DNA from: Edolisoma coerulescens
Lineage: Eukaryota; Chordata; Aves; Passeriformes; Campephagidae
Assembly: GCA_013397115.1 (NCBI GenBank)
Contig: VWZW01002555.1
Span: 148,329 to 212,328, forward strand
DNA: 64,000 nucleotides
Direction: 5' to 3'
Shown: piece after piece, positions 1 through 13,700 of the stretch
Position numbering within the stretch: the stretch's first letter is position 1
Layout of the letters: the number at the start of each line of letters is the position of its first letter
Position numbers and translations under genes: made by a program
Notes under the pieces: generated by a model
What the model was told of the DNA's origin: nothing
Databases searched by the model: none
The model's input: the letters and a program-made list of their open reading frames with translations, nothing else

Positions 1-1581
1 AGGGGATTGTCCTTTCTTCCTCACGCTGCAGAGCAAGAGTTCTGCTCAGGAGGCAAGTTCAGCTGCTTTAATACACGAGTAGCTTTTAGGAAAACAGACA
101 AAAACCTCAAATACTTTGATATTCCCGTGGCCTTTTCCAGCCCGATGACTCCATTATCAGCTTAGAGGCAGTGTAAGGTCTGAGGGTAATTAAATCTGAG
201 CTTTGGTTTTACCTGCCACTTCCCAAAACCATCTTTACGGCCTAGGGAGAACTTCCCTCTTCTGATAAGAAATTCCCATGAAAGGTTAAAACATCCTTAG
301 GCACTTCCCCTTGACTTCCCTTCCCTCAGCCCAAGGCCTAATGCTTAATACCAGAATATTAAGACTATCATATGGTAACAATTTTTATCATGTTACAATA
401 AACAACAGGAATTCAACAGAAAGCAATAAAACTCTCACAGCCAACTGCCAGGACTGTCAAAAATGATCCACTTTGAAGAGCCTCACATTGCAAAGCCTGT
501 AAAAACGTGTGCAGGGCTGCTTCAAAATTCACAAGACTGTGATGTTTGAAAACTTATAAAACTGTTTCATTAAATGTCATGATGAAATATTAGCTGTTTG
601 ACCATAATTTTATGTAGATTTAGGGTTTTTGGATTCAGAAGTCGGACAAACCTGTCAAAAAGTGACATCACAGCATCTCTGCAGCAGAGGAAACAGCTGC
701 TCAGGGACTGTCATACCAACCCAGCAGCTCCCAGGATGCGGGGGCTGCGTGGTCCCGCTGTGCCTCCCGGGCCAGGCAGACTGAGCTGTGCAAAGTGCCA
801 AGTGTGCAGGGTGTGAGCAGCAGAGGCCCTGCCAAAGGCATCCCACACTGCCCTGGAAATCCCAGCCACGGAGCCGTGAGCGCCACGTGGCCAAGTGACA
901 CCAGCACGGTGCTGGGCAAGGAACTGACTGAATTTTATACAACTCCTGATTTCTTGACCTGAGGGAGCTGGGCCAGGCAGGGTCAGGCTGGAGATCAGGG
1001 AAAGGTTCTTCCCCAGAGGGTGCTGGGCACTGCCCAGGGAACGGGCACGGCCCCGAGGCTGCCGGAGCTCCCAGGGGTGCCTGGGGGGGGTTGCTGGGGT
1101 GTCTGTGCAGGGCCAGGGGCTGGATCAATGATTCTGGGGGGTCCCTTCCAGCTCAGGACAGTCTATGATTCTGTGTTTCTTTTGTGCTTAAAACACACTA
1201 TGTGTGGCTTTTATATGAATCAAAACTAATAAAAGAAGCCTGCCCAATCTGTGATTTAAAAACAGAATTTGTCCATCTCAAATTGTCACACCAAGTCTCC
1301 TCAATTCCCAGGAATGCTGTGAGCACATGACAGCTCTCCCTGACATGCCTGAACACCCAGTTATGACCAGGAGGGATTACAGAAGGGGGAAGCCAACAGG
1401 ACATGCTGGAGCATGCCCACACAAAGACTAGATAGGGAAAGGAGTGGCATAAAAAGGAAATTAAGGAAAACCTCAGCTTGTTTGACTAAGCCAAGCTGCA
1501 GGCAGAGGGAACATTTCAAACATTTCCCAGATCCAAGAGGTGAGGGAGCCTTACCTTCTGAGGGCAGTAAAGTGCAGACTG
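1..1581 (-). other. FBXW11: 3' UTR of FBXW11 (putative, may continue past the window)
   Basis: Sequence directly downstream of the stop codon at 1582-1584, continuous with the last coding exon. I see no further coding similarity. It contains a CR1 fragment at about 980-1172. The only candidate poly(A) hexamer I noticed on the minus strand is a variant ATTAAA at 72-67; I saw no AATAAA in this orientation. The transcript end therefore cannot be fixed and could lie to the left of the window. The extent is inferred from long 3' UTRs known for this gene in other vertebrates. Confidence 0.6.
980..1172 (+). repeat. CR1 LINE 3'-end fragment in the presumed 3' UTR
   Basis: Typical avian CR1 tail reading on the plus strand: 'ggttcttccccagagggtgctgg', then 'gcagggccaggggctgg', then 'cccttccagctcagga', ending in the degenerate ATTCTATG-like terminus 'tctatgattctgtg' near 1160-1175. 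It is 5'-truncated, as most CR1 copies are. It lies antisense to FBXW11. Boundaries are approximate. Confidence 0.85.
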
Positions 1582-1743
1582 TTATCTGGAGATGTAGGTG
1601 TATGTTCTAGATGGAGAGCGGGTCTCGTTCTGGGCACTCGGTGGCACATTTAAGAAATCCCAAATCAGAATTGTATCGTCATGGGAACTACTAATGATCT
1701 GAAATTCATCAAACTGGAGCCTAAAGACACGTCCTGAATGTTC
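1582..1743 (-). CDS. FBXW11: FBXW11 last coding exon (end of propeller, C-terminal tail, stop)
   Basis: Encodes 53 residues (490-542 in the 542-residue form) plus TAA. The acceptor is CTGCCCACAG before GAA CAT TCA. It starts [20 protein letters not shown]; the Arg in SGRVF corresponds to a phosphodegron-contacting arginine in the beta-TrCP1 structure. [10 protein letters not shown] closes the last WD40 blade. The tail [17 protein letters not shown] then YTYISR is FBXW11-type; BTRC has a different sequence after WDFLN. The stop is at 1582-1584 on the plus-strand coordinates (tta). Confidence 0.97.
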
Positions 1744-4700
1744 CTGTGGGCAGGAGGCAAGCAGTCAGCAAGGCAAGAGGGAAACGCTGCAGTGCACTGG
1801 TACCACACAGGTATCTGGACACACAAGGTGTGTTCAAACTCTGCTGTGCTGACTAAAAATCTTTCATAGTTACACACAGATTTAAGGAAAGCTGCTTTTG
1901 GATGTAAATCCTTTACAGAAAACACACGGCTCCCAAACCCAGTGCTGCACCCTGAGCCTCCCTCGGCAGGGCCAACCCAGCCACAGGCTGAGATTATTGC
2001 AGACAGAAGCTGCCTGTCCACCAAGGAGCAGCAATTTTGGCCCCTGGCTGGCACTGATGCTCTGCCAGGGCTCCTCCTCCTGCAGAATTCTCTGCTGATT
2101 CTGTTTCTGTGCAGCCCCAAAACAGCACAGCACAGCTCCACCGTGCTGAGAGGACCCTCAGGGCTCCACTCCAGCCAGAATTCAAACGCTGCCGTAAGGG
2201 GAGTCCATGCTCCAGCAGCTCTTCCAACAGATCTCACAGTGGCACAAGAAGCCCAGAAAAGGCTCCCCCTTAGTCCTGCTCACCCATTTTCATTAAATTG
2301 AAAGTGAGGACTCTGCCTTTATTGGAGAACTAACCCAAGCTGGCAGAGTGATCCCAAACTCCAAGCTGAGCTACAGGATACCCACAAAACACAGGAACAA
2401 ACAACTTTTTCACTAAAACTAAATAAAATAACAGTTAAATCTTATCTCTATACCAAGACTAGTGAAGAGAAAGGAGAAGCATTTCCAGCCACGTAAGCAC
2501 TTCTCCAGGTGTTGGAAAGACCAAGCACGTGCATCACCTCCAGTCAAGGACTCTGAGTTGCTACAGGCTTGTCAAACTGACTCCTGAAGTAAAACTCCAC
2601 ACACACTTGGGTGAAAAGAACAAGGAATTCATTCCTCCATCCATTTTTAATTAAGTCTGCTGTCATAAGCCAAACCCCTCATTACAAAGAAAAATATAAC
2701 TTGAGCAACTTAAGCCTCAAATGTGACAGTCCTCTGAAGGGCTGAGAGCTCCTGTGGCAATCTGCTGGACTCAGCCTCCCTTCCCCCTTCCCAGCTCTTC
2801 CTTCCAAAGTGAAGGGTTAGCAGAAAAGTTTGGGAAAGACTCATAAGATTCTTGCCCCTTTTTTAATAAGAGGAAATTTAAAACCAGCCCTACAGAGATA
2901 TTAGGGAAACACACCAATAACCAGAGTGATTTGATACAGTATCACGATGATTTCTTTTTCTTTTAAGAGTAGCTGAGAATCTCAAACCAGAAAAATTTGA
3001 TCTTTCATTTCAGCTCAGATGCAAATCATTCAGGATACGACAATACATTTTTCTTCATTCTTAAGCACTCCAGACTTCATAAACCATCCTGACATTCCCA
3101 CCTATCTCACAAAAATGCACTAAAACACCCCAGACAACCCCAAATTAATAAATTTTTACTTACCACTAACGTACGCAAGCATAATGTACTTGCTGGGGCA
3201 CGAGGGTCAAGGGCAGCTTGCAAGTCCCAAACTTTAATTTTCCTAAAAGTGAGAGAAGAAAATCATTATGAAAGCATAGGAAATAGCATCCAAAGCCCTG
3301 GAAAGCTTGCCAGGTTTCCCTATAGCTATTTCCCCAGGATCAAGCACATTGTGAGAAATACTAATGCTCAAGCTGTAAAGCCAGGAGTTCTGTGCCTCTG
3401 TGCAGCAGCCACTCCAGTGATGGCTCTGTGCTGGCTGTGACAGACAAGCTGACAATGCACGCACAAACCCCTCTGGAATGTGGGAATGGAGCTGGGCCCA
3501 CCAACCCCAGGCAGACACTGACCCCAAATGAAAGGCTACAGACAAACCCAGTGCCAGAATTGTTTTCACTAACTCTGCAGGCAGAGGAAGGAATGGAGAA
3601 TTTGGATATGGATCTAACTGCCGTGAGTGCAGGATGCACTGCAGACACTGAGCAAGCCAGAGGTGCTCCTGGAGGGGGGGTCCTGCCCTCAGCCCCCCAG
3701 AAATGGTCTGAAGACTCCTGAGAGCCCCACAAGAAAAAGGCAAAATTGTGGGAACTGCTTTCAAACCTACCCATCATAGGCTCCACTAACAATCCTCTTG
3801 TTGTCGAACCTGATGCACCGAACCAGCTCCTCGTGGCCTTCTAATACTCTTAAACAGGCACCACATTCAATGTCCCAGAGCCTGGGGAGAGCACAGGAGA
3901 AAGGCTGATTCCCACACCCAGGGTTAATTAAGCATCTCCTGCCTGGTTGCTGTGGGAGGTATGTAATTTGCTTACAAAGGTGTCATTCAGAGCAGCTGCA
4001 GTACGTGTACCAAAATTAATGTAAACATTCAAAATCACATGCAAGTAAAGTTCAGGTATGTGTTATTCTGGGAAATTCTAACAAGTTTTTTCTGTTCTCT
4101 GTAAACCATTGATTAGAAGTTCAGAAAACAAGAAAACCAGGGAGCAATGTACTCCCCATCTCTCCCAGCAGAAGGTGATATAGCAGCAGGTAAGAGGTTT
4201 TGTTCACTTTCAAACCTCAGTGTCCCACTCTGTCACAGCGCTGTGTCATGTTTGCTCCCACACCGAGGTGAGCCCCGCTCATAAACCATCTGCTCCAGTG
4301 CCAAGCCATGCCAAGGAAGTTCCGCAGCACCCAAGTGCAGGTACATCCTGTTGCCAGGTCAGAAGGCCCCCGTGGCACAGGGCCAGCAGCTCGTGGCACC
4401 CACCTGATGGTGTTGTCCGAGGAGCCGCTGACCACGAGGCGGTCCCGGTACTGCAGGCAGGCGATGCCGCGCTTGTGCCCGTTCAGGGTCCGCACGAACT
4501 CGCACGTGCTGGTGCTCCACACCTGGGGACACGGACAAACCCCTGAGAGCTGCACCACACAAGGCTTCTGCACGGCAGGAGAAGCCACTATGGATTCAGA
4601 CAGACAGGCCTGAGGCTGAGCCCTGCTGGACAGAGGAGTGAAAACCCACAGAGCATCTTTAGAAGCAAAGAGCAGGGCCTGGGCACCAGTGGGGACCCAG

Positions 4701-7700
4701 CAGTGACAGAGCCTCAGGCGCTGCTGTGGCACTGAGAAGAGCTGGGGGTTGCCTATAAAATATTTTCAGGTGGCAGAGACTGCTCCAAATGATTTCAAAA
4801 ATTTGATTACACTTGGTAAGCTAAGAATCATTTTTAAAAATGGAGTTATCAAACACAAAACCCTGACATTTTTTACCAAAGAAATTACTAGGAAGCTTTT
4901 AGTAAGAGAAGGTCCAAACGTCGCCTTTAAGCTTGGTCTTAACGTTAAAGGATTCAATCAACTTTGCCCATTTTTAATGAACTGTAATTGAAGTCGTAAT
5001 GCAGAGTATCAAGTGGCTCATTCTCCAACACGGAGTGCAGCAGGATCTCTGGCAGAAATTCGGACGTGGAACTGCCAAGAACTTCTTGGCCCAGGCTACG
5101 GCAGCTCTGGTTCAGAGAGGGCAGGGTGGAAATGCCTTTGTTATATCAGTGCACTCTGGGTAACTCAAATCTTCTGGTATGTAACAGCCTTCAAATCCAG
5201 CCTCTGAATCCTTCAAACATGGCACAGCCTGGCTGAGCTGCTGGGAAGGCATGGTGAGGAAAGGCACTGCTGAGGAATTTCATGTCTGGACAGAACTGCC
5301 AAGTGAAATTAAAAATACCACTGCAGAAAGGCACAGGATGTGCCACATTTAACAGAGCAACTGATCTCGAGACGAGTTCAAACAGCAAATGGGCTTTGCT
5401 TTTCTGCAGTTGTACAACAGAAGCCATGAAAATATCCCAGTGCAGCTGAGTGCCCCAAGTCACCAGGAGCCAGCGAGAGGATGTTGCTCACCAAGAGCCA
5501 CCAGAAAGGCACGGGGCCAGAACTGCTCCTGAACCCCTCAGCTGCTCCAAGGCTTTCCTTGGGAGCCACACAGCCCTGCAGCAGAGCTCTGCCCCCTACC
5601 TTGATGGTCCTGTCCCCCGAGGCCGACACGATGTACTTGTCATCGAAGTCCACCACGTTGACGGCAGCCCGGTGTCCCACCAGCACGCGGCGCAGCGTGA
5701 TGTCCGTGGGGGAGGCCATGTCCCACACGGCGATGGACCTGTCCTTGGAGCACGTCACCATCAGCCCATTGCTGAACCTCAGATGGAGCACGGCCTCGTT
5801 GTGGTGGATCAGCGTGTTCAGAACTTCCCCTGTATTTACATCCCAGACTCTGCGGGAGAGAACAGCGTTACCCCAAGGGGAGCTGATGGCTCTGCACGGT
5901 GTGAACACGCAGGAGCCTGCTCTGGTCTCCAAGGGACAGCTCTGGCTGGCTAAGTCCCAGCAGGGCTTGGGGAAGGCAGGAAGATGGTGCTGGAAGTGTC
6001 CCCACTGCCAGCAGAACTGCAGTCAGGCAGTGCTCCAGGGCACTGAGCACCCTCTCAGTAACTGTCACAACTACAAGATGTCAGAGGGCAGTACAGAAAC
6101 CCTAACTGAAGAAATTATTGTATAGCTGGCCATCAGCCACTCCAAAACTTCAGGGTATGCCTTGAATCATTCAGGTCATATTCCTTCAAAATTCCAAATG
6201 CTAAAAGAACAAAATAGATTTGGAAAAAAATTAATTTAATATGATGCTTTGCCAAGTATGAATATCTTGAATATCTTCTGGAATACAAATATCACATTCA
6301 TCTTAGGGATGTTTTCTGATATTTAGAGATTACTGAAAATATTCCCAGCCCTGATACTCCAATTATTTTCGTGCAAGAACTTAACACTCACCTCACTGTA
6401 GAATCTGAAGATCCAGTTACAATAACTCTTTCATCATATTGCAGACAAAGAACTGAGCCAGTATGTCCCGTTAATACTTTCAAACATTCCAAGCTTGTTT
6501 TGTCCCAAATCTGTTAGAAACAAGAAGGGTAAATGGTTTATCAACACCAAGAACATGGATCCAAGACGTGAACATTGTCACAGCTGCGAAGAAAGGAGGA
6601 AAACCAGAGACTCCCTGAGGGGTGAGTCTGTCCCATCAGTGGGCCTTGTCCTTCCCTTTAGCTTAAGGAAGTTTTGATGTAAGTTTCTGAGAGAACAGTG
6701 AAATAACCAACCCTCATGAGGAGATCAGATGCTGTCTGGCCAAAGGAGTGCCAGGGAGCATGAGCGCGGAAGCAAACTGCTGGCAATGAAACAGCCACAG
6801 CCAAGGCCAGCAGCACACAGAGACCCCCTCCTGTGGGAACACTGATTTCAAGGCACATCTTTCAGCCAGTGGAAGGGATCCCTGGCAGGGCCCCAAGCTT
6901 CCAGAGCAGAGTGCAGGTGAGACTTTGCCAGGCTCAGACATCCCACCTCACCGACCACACACAGACACTGTCCCATGGAGAGACACCAGGGAAGCACAGG
7001 CAGCTGCCCAGGGCAGAGCCCCACTCACCTCCACGGGAAGGACCTGGACAAGTGCTCACCTTAATGGAGTTATCTCGTAGGCCACTGATGATCTTCTCAT
7101 CATCATACTGTAAACAGTAGACGCCTTTGCTGTTCTCGGAGCGGCACTGGATCCTTTGCAAGTTGTGCCTCCCACACCTCCAGTTGGATTCTATAGTCTG
7201 ACCAGGGGCAAGAACAGGAGTTGGGCCTGAGGCTGCAGCAGGACTGTCCCACACCCCCCCAGCCTCCCACTTTTGTACACACCATCCTTGAATCTGAAGG
7301 ATATAAAACAAATCCCTTCTCCTGCTCCCAATAAATACACACAAAGCACAATGAATTCGAATTAGCACTTCTGTGATTTGTCATGACAAAGGCTGTGTCT
7401 ACGGAGGAAATCATGGTCAACCAACCTTACTGAGAATCTCCCAAGGAGCCATTACAGAGATACACTCCAGAACCCTTTGGTCCCCCCCCATATTTACGTG
7501 ACCAACCAACAAAAGCAGCGAAGATGAAAGCAGGAGCTCACATGTCCAGCCTCGCCTGAGGGACCAACGTTAGACAACTGCTGAGTCCAACACGTGGGTG
7601 AAGGGATTTCCTGGGCCTTCCCTTCCCCTACCCAGCCATATCACCCATTAATTGTAGTTATACACCTTGGAAAGGGGTTTTGAGATATGAAACCCTCCTG

Positions 7701-10700
7701 AAAGTATCTAAACCCCGACAAAAATGAAGCTCAACAGGAACTATAAGGTTTCAAATAACCCAACTTGCTTTCCTCCCCCCACTTAAAATCTGTGGAAGGG
7801 TAATTCTCAGCATTTTCATACTGAGAGCTATTTTTAAGGAAAGAGACCTGACATGCCTTAAAAAGCTGCAAACTATTTCACAGCAGAACCAGCATGATTT
7901 TCAGGTCCTAATCAGCTTTATTGTGTGTTGGGAAACTGATGCTGGATTCAAAGAAATGTTGGGTTTTGGACAGGAAGATCCTAACTCAACCATAAGAGAA
8001 TCTGTGCCCAGAACCCCAGGCCAACACCTGCAGCACCTGGGCAGGCTGGGATACTTTCACCTTCCAGTACAGGCACCAGAACAGGCCATCTGTTCAGCTA
8101 TTTCCCTGGGATTCTCCCCAAATACTGCATGGAAACCTGGGGAGAAGCTGACAGACTGTCAGTTTGTTTGGAAAAGCATATTTATTACATAATCCTAACT
8201 TCCAAAGCAGTAGCAGGCACCTCTGCAGCTCCTCCAAGACTAAAATTGACTGAGCCCTCAGTAAAGAGGAGTGTGAAGTGGAGTGTGACTGTGACATCCC
8301 AATTCTAGGAAAACATGTCTGCTTCAAGAGAAAACTGACTTTCCACTCTGTTTTCCATGTGTTTGCTCCTTCAATTGTCTCCCATTATGAAATCTGGAGA
8401 GAATTTTACCCAGTCCTAATACAAACCTGATGTACCTCAGGAATTTGTCTAAATCAAAAATGCTAAGAGATCCTTCTAGAGGAGCAGCTGACAGGTCACT
8501 CATCCCCTCTCACTCCCTTCCAATGTGGTGGGGAAGCCAATGAACTCAGGACAGTGAGGGTGTCAGTCTGGGATGAGCTGTCCTGGCCAGCCAGTGCCCT
8601 GCTGATTGTCACTCTGGGACCTGGGCTCAAACCTGACACTGCTCTGGGTCAGCCTTGGAGGGAAAGCCCAGCTCATCACCCTCAGCATGGAATGCAGGCC
8701 TGGAGGGGGAAGGACAGGCAGTTCCCAAGCTTCATCTCATCTGAGTGAGGAGGGCAGGACTGCAGATCATGGACTGCTCTGACCCTCGGAAACAGGAGAG
8801 GATGGCAGGCACTAACAGCAGGAACCAATATAATCACAGATCTGAAGGCAGCAGATTTAAATGTGCAATAGGAACACTGGAGACACAGGAGATAAAGCAT
8901 CAGAGATCCCAGTCAGCCAATTTCAATAGTTTTAGAAACTATTTACGTTCAGATATTCAGTTCTGAATAGTCTTAATGGAGAGCTTCCCCAAAGCCCTGT
9001 TCTTGGACAGGTCTGCACTGAGCAGTGGCACCAAGCACGTGCCAGAGGAGCTGTGAGTGCTCAAACACCCCAGGAGCACTTCCACACTTCAGCCTCCTGT
9101 GACAGCCACTCCCATCAGCTCCAGAGCACACTGGGAACCCCACAAATCACAAATGCTGCTGGTCACAGCTCCCCACACAGAGCAGCACGCAGTGGAAGTG
9201 TGCTCACCAGGCACTGGGGACACGAGCTGGCCCAATTCTCACGGGTTCACTACAGGGAGCTACTTCAGCTGCTCCCCAAAGGAAAATGCTGGCTGCAGAT
9301 AGAGACAACTAAAGTCTCGTGTGTATCTCTGTGAGGGCAGGAGGTCACATACAGGTGCACACTTCAGTTCTGTGAGTAGATGTCATTCCATGTAGCCATT
9401 ATGTGCTGTGGCTACTGTGGGAAAACAGTGCCTGTTTTTGGAGAACTTGTAAAATCCCCTCACGCTGCCTTAATTCCTGGGATGCTGGGAAAGCAGCCAC
9501 GACACACAGAATGTACAGCAGCACTTCCCTGGGCAGCAGAGTGAAACCAGATGTGCACATCCAGAGAAATAACATTTGGGATGACTGAACAGACTGAGTG
9601 GGTGGGCAGCTGGAGGACCCTCCGAAAGGAACACGGTTAATGCAGAACTGGCAACCACATGAAAGCTTCTGCTGCAGGGAATTTCTGGTTGTTGCTCCAT
9701 GGTGCAGGGAGTGAAAGTCTTCATCTGCACCCTCCTGCCAGGAGCTATCCTAACTGGCTACAGTGAGCAGGGAGGACAGCAGGCATGAGGGGGGAGGAGA
9801 TCACCCTGCTTATGGACTTTACGAGCACCAGGGATTCAGGGCTGAAGAATCCCACAGTTTATTTGTGTATTTGTGGTTCCAAACCAACACCAATATATCC
9901 AACACCCACTACTGTATTTTCTACAGATCCCCTTGAAAGTCTCCTCTGCCTCTGAACTTGGGTTTCCCAGTTAAACACAGAACAGTCTCCTGAGTTCACA
10001 CCCAGTTTCTCACACTCTCCTAAAAGCTCACCAGAGCAACAGCAGCGAGGAGCTCACAAATGCTGCACAACCAACAAAATCTGGACATACAAGGGATAAA
10101 GACCGAGCACTTGCCAAAGCATTTGCCACAGCAGGAGAGCCATTTGGCAGCTGAAGTGGTGCACAAATGAATTGAAAGAAAAAAAGGCATTTAGTGAGAA
10201 AAGTACAAACAGAAAATAGTCCAAGATGTAGAGGTATAGCCAAGCCTTGACCATACCAGAATATATTCACTGGTGCAAAGATGCACAGTGAAAAAAATGC
10301 AATTCATCTGGATTAACATCTGGAACATTAACTATACATTGGAAGTGTTAAGGATAATCTACTAGGAACAGGAGTTTTTTTCCCATTGGATAACGTACAC
10401 CATGTTCAGCTCCTTGGCTAACAATTGCATTTTTATCCTTGTGAATGTTATTGCAGAGTAAGTGGGTTTATCTTAATCCCACAAACCAAGGAGTTTCTGT
10501 TCCCTCTGAATACGCAATTCTCCTGCAGGACAAGTGGGGCAGGAAAAAGCAGAAGGAACATCCACATTTGTTACGTATGTAGGGATTTCTCCTGACGCAT
10601 TAGGCCGTGAAAATCCAACCCTTTGTTCTTCTCATGCTTTCTTCAAAGGGAAAAAGGAAAATCCCTCCTGACCGTGGCAGAGGGAAGGCACGAGTAAATG

Positions 10701-13700
10701 AACTTGTGTCACCAGGATAGAGAGGGCTTAATCCTTATCCATGACGAAGTTAGGAGGGTTTGATAAGCAAAGACAAAATGACAGATTGGCCATGGCACGA
10801 GGTTCTCTGCACCCTCGAGGTCTTTCCTTTCTTGGACTCTCTGAAGTCTATTAGGGGGAAAAATCAGCATCAAGCTCTTGAAGGATTCCCCAGATCCTGG
10901 CTTGACTCTGGAATTCACAGCTGGGGCTCCAAACTGCTGACAGACAGCGAGGGGCAAAGAGCTTTTGCAGTCTTGGCATCAGCCTGAAGAAGAAAGGCTA
11001 CGAGATGTTCATTTCCTCAAGGGCTCGGGCTGCTCCCCAGGACTCTGCAGAGAAGTGGCTTTCTGGCTGGACTCGGCAAAGAGTAAACAGCAAACTCCAG
11101 AAATCCAAACAACTCTAGACCAAAAGGAAATGGAAGCTTTTCCTAGCAAGTTTCTCAGCAGAATTCAAGACCAAAAGTTCTTGATGCTTGCAGCTGCTTA
11201 GGTAAGATACAGATGTGACAATACAAACTGAGGAGTGTGACCTCTGAGTATGGAGCTGCCCAAAGGCCACCAAGCACAACCATCCCTGTGCTCTGTCCCT
11301 CGCTGCAGCTTGGCTGATCCCCTTCTACAGCCCCACTGTAAAGGCACAGATGGACTTTGCAATGAGTGAGATCAGTCTGGGCAGTGGAATATGCTGATGC
11401 CTTACAGAGGAAGAGCAGACTTGGAGAAACTGCATTAAAGCCCCCTGACATGCAAGGAATATAGGAATGACTCTGGGAGAAAGCTGACAGTGTAATACTG
11501 ACCATGGAACCAAGCCTGAGGGAAAGACAGTGCATTCTCCAAGTGTCAAAGTGCTGTTAAGACACCTCAGGCAAACCAGATAAAAAAGGCAACAGGAACT
11601 GCACTCTCAGACCCAAAGAGCAGTCACTCAGCACTGGGACTGTCTCACTGCCCAGGGTGCTGGGAATCCTGATGTGCTGAGGGAGGCACAACACAGCCCT
11701 GAGGAAGGGCACCAGAGACAGGGATGACCCCGAGTGCAGCTGCACCTCGTCCTGTGCATCTGTCCCCGGAGGCTGTGCTGGCCAGCCTGAGCTGACAGGA
11801 GCTGTGCTGCTTCCCCAGAAAGGAGGAAAGAACCCACTCAGCTCCCACTCAGGATCCTGGAACAGGGGATGCAGATGGACAAAGCTGCTCTTCCCTGAAA
11901 GGTCTGTCCTGGGCACCAAGCCCCTCTGCAACCACAGCCTCAAAGCACAGGAGCCCAAAGGGATTGCAGGGCAGTACCTTTTCCACCCCTGCAGCTGTCA
12001 TGATCACAGTAACACACCCTGATGGCTCTTCCTGATTTTCTCTTAGAAGATTTTCATTTCCACTGATTTCCATCAATTTACACAGTTAAGACTAAAATTT
12101 CAAGCTTTTATGTTACAGGTGCAACACCAATACATACAGACCTTAAATGGATTCCTGCTTACACCAAAGCAATGGAGAAGTAACTGCTGTAACTGCCAGA
12201 CCTGGAGAGGGAATCTTAAAAATACAAGCCAGTAACAACGAAAAGAGCAGGGGGTCCTCTGAGGCACTGAGACACGTGCATCTGACTATATACCACACCT
12301 GGCCACAATAATGCTGCTGAAAAACAAAATTATTGCACCTTTTCAGTTTCATTGGAGACGATAATTCAGTTTATGCACAACACCGTGGAAAGTACAAAGT
12401 TCACACAGTCACTGAGTATCCTCAGTTAGAAGGGACCCACAGGGATCATGGATCCAGCTCCTGGCCCTGCACAGACACCCCAGCAATCCCACCCTGGGCA
12501 CCCCTGGGAGCTCTGGCAGCTTCGGGGCCGTGCCCATTCCCTGGGCAGCCTGGGCAGTGCCCAGCACCCTCTGGGGGAAGAACCTTTCCCTGATCTCCAT
12601 CCCAAACCTCCCCCTCCAGCCATTCCCTCCTTCCCGGAGCTCTGCCCTCAGCTCCTCTGCTGCAGCTGGACCAGCCCAGCGCCCTCAGCCGCTCCTCGGG
12701 TGGCCCCTGCAGACCCTTCCCCAGCCCCGGCTCCCTCCTTTGGACACTCTGGAACAGCTTTGGATCCCTCTGATCTTGGGGCACCCAAACTGCCCCAGCA
12801 CTGGAGGTGAGACTGCCCCAGCCCGGAGCAGAGCTGGGCAATCCCTCCCTGGGCTGATCCCCCAGGACAGGGATGTCCCCCCGGGCTCCAGGGCACTGCT
12901 GACTCAGATCCAACTGGCCATGGACCAGGACCCCCAGGTCCCTTTCCAGGGGCTGCTCTCCAGCCCATTTGTGTCAAAAAGCAGGAGTGATGTGGGCAAA
13001 GGGAACCAAAGCAGCCAAGCCAGGGCCCCACCCCGTGGCCGGGGCAGCTGCAAGGGGAGTTCTGCCCTGCTCAGAGGAGAGAGCTGAAATCTGTGCCATG
13101 CACCACAAGAACTTGGTCCCTCCTGCTCCAAAGCCTCCCCTTTCCTTGGCCGACTCCATTTTTAAGAAATGCTTTTTGGAAAGTGCCTGTGGAATAGAGA
13201 TTTCAAAGGCTAGCTGAAAAAATTTCTAGGCATATAATGCTGACCAGATTCTCCCCACACATGCACATAAAATTTCTTCAGCATCATAATTAGAGCAGTA
13301 CAAAACAAACCCATTTCCCTCAGAAATGATACCCTGCAACTTTCACAAGCAACCATCTCCCAATGCTGGCAGGGACTTAGGGCAAGAACTGACTTCCTCC
13401 CCTTTTCAAACTGTCCCAAGGCTTTAAAATTTCAGTTCCAGTCCTAAAACCTGAACTTCTCCAGAAATCAGAAGAACACAGAGTGTTTATCTGATGGCCT
13501 GGCACCACATTTTCCTGAAGTCTTCAGAAAAACCACATTTTAATTCTCATCTTGATTAGGTGGACCCACGTCTCCATGGAAACGAGCTGAGGGCACTCAC
13601 CAAGTGCCTCAAGATAAGGGGAACATTTATGAAATAAAGTCTTCTCAACTCATCACCAGAAACAGATCCTTGTGCTAATCCTGAGGGGACAACACAGTAG

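Noticed and set aside
5450..6125. Long plus-strand ORFs (167 and 214 codons)
   Set aside because: They are antisense shadows of the GC-rich WD40 exon at 5600-5849 and show no homology.
12446..13087. ORFs of 120-185 codons
   Set aside because: They overlap a reversed CR1 fragment and read Pro/Ser-rich in all frames, so they are not an intact LINE protein or a host gene.
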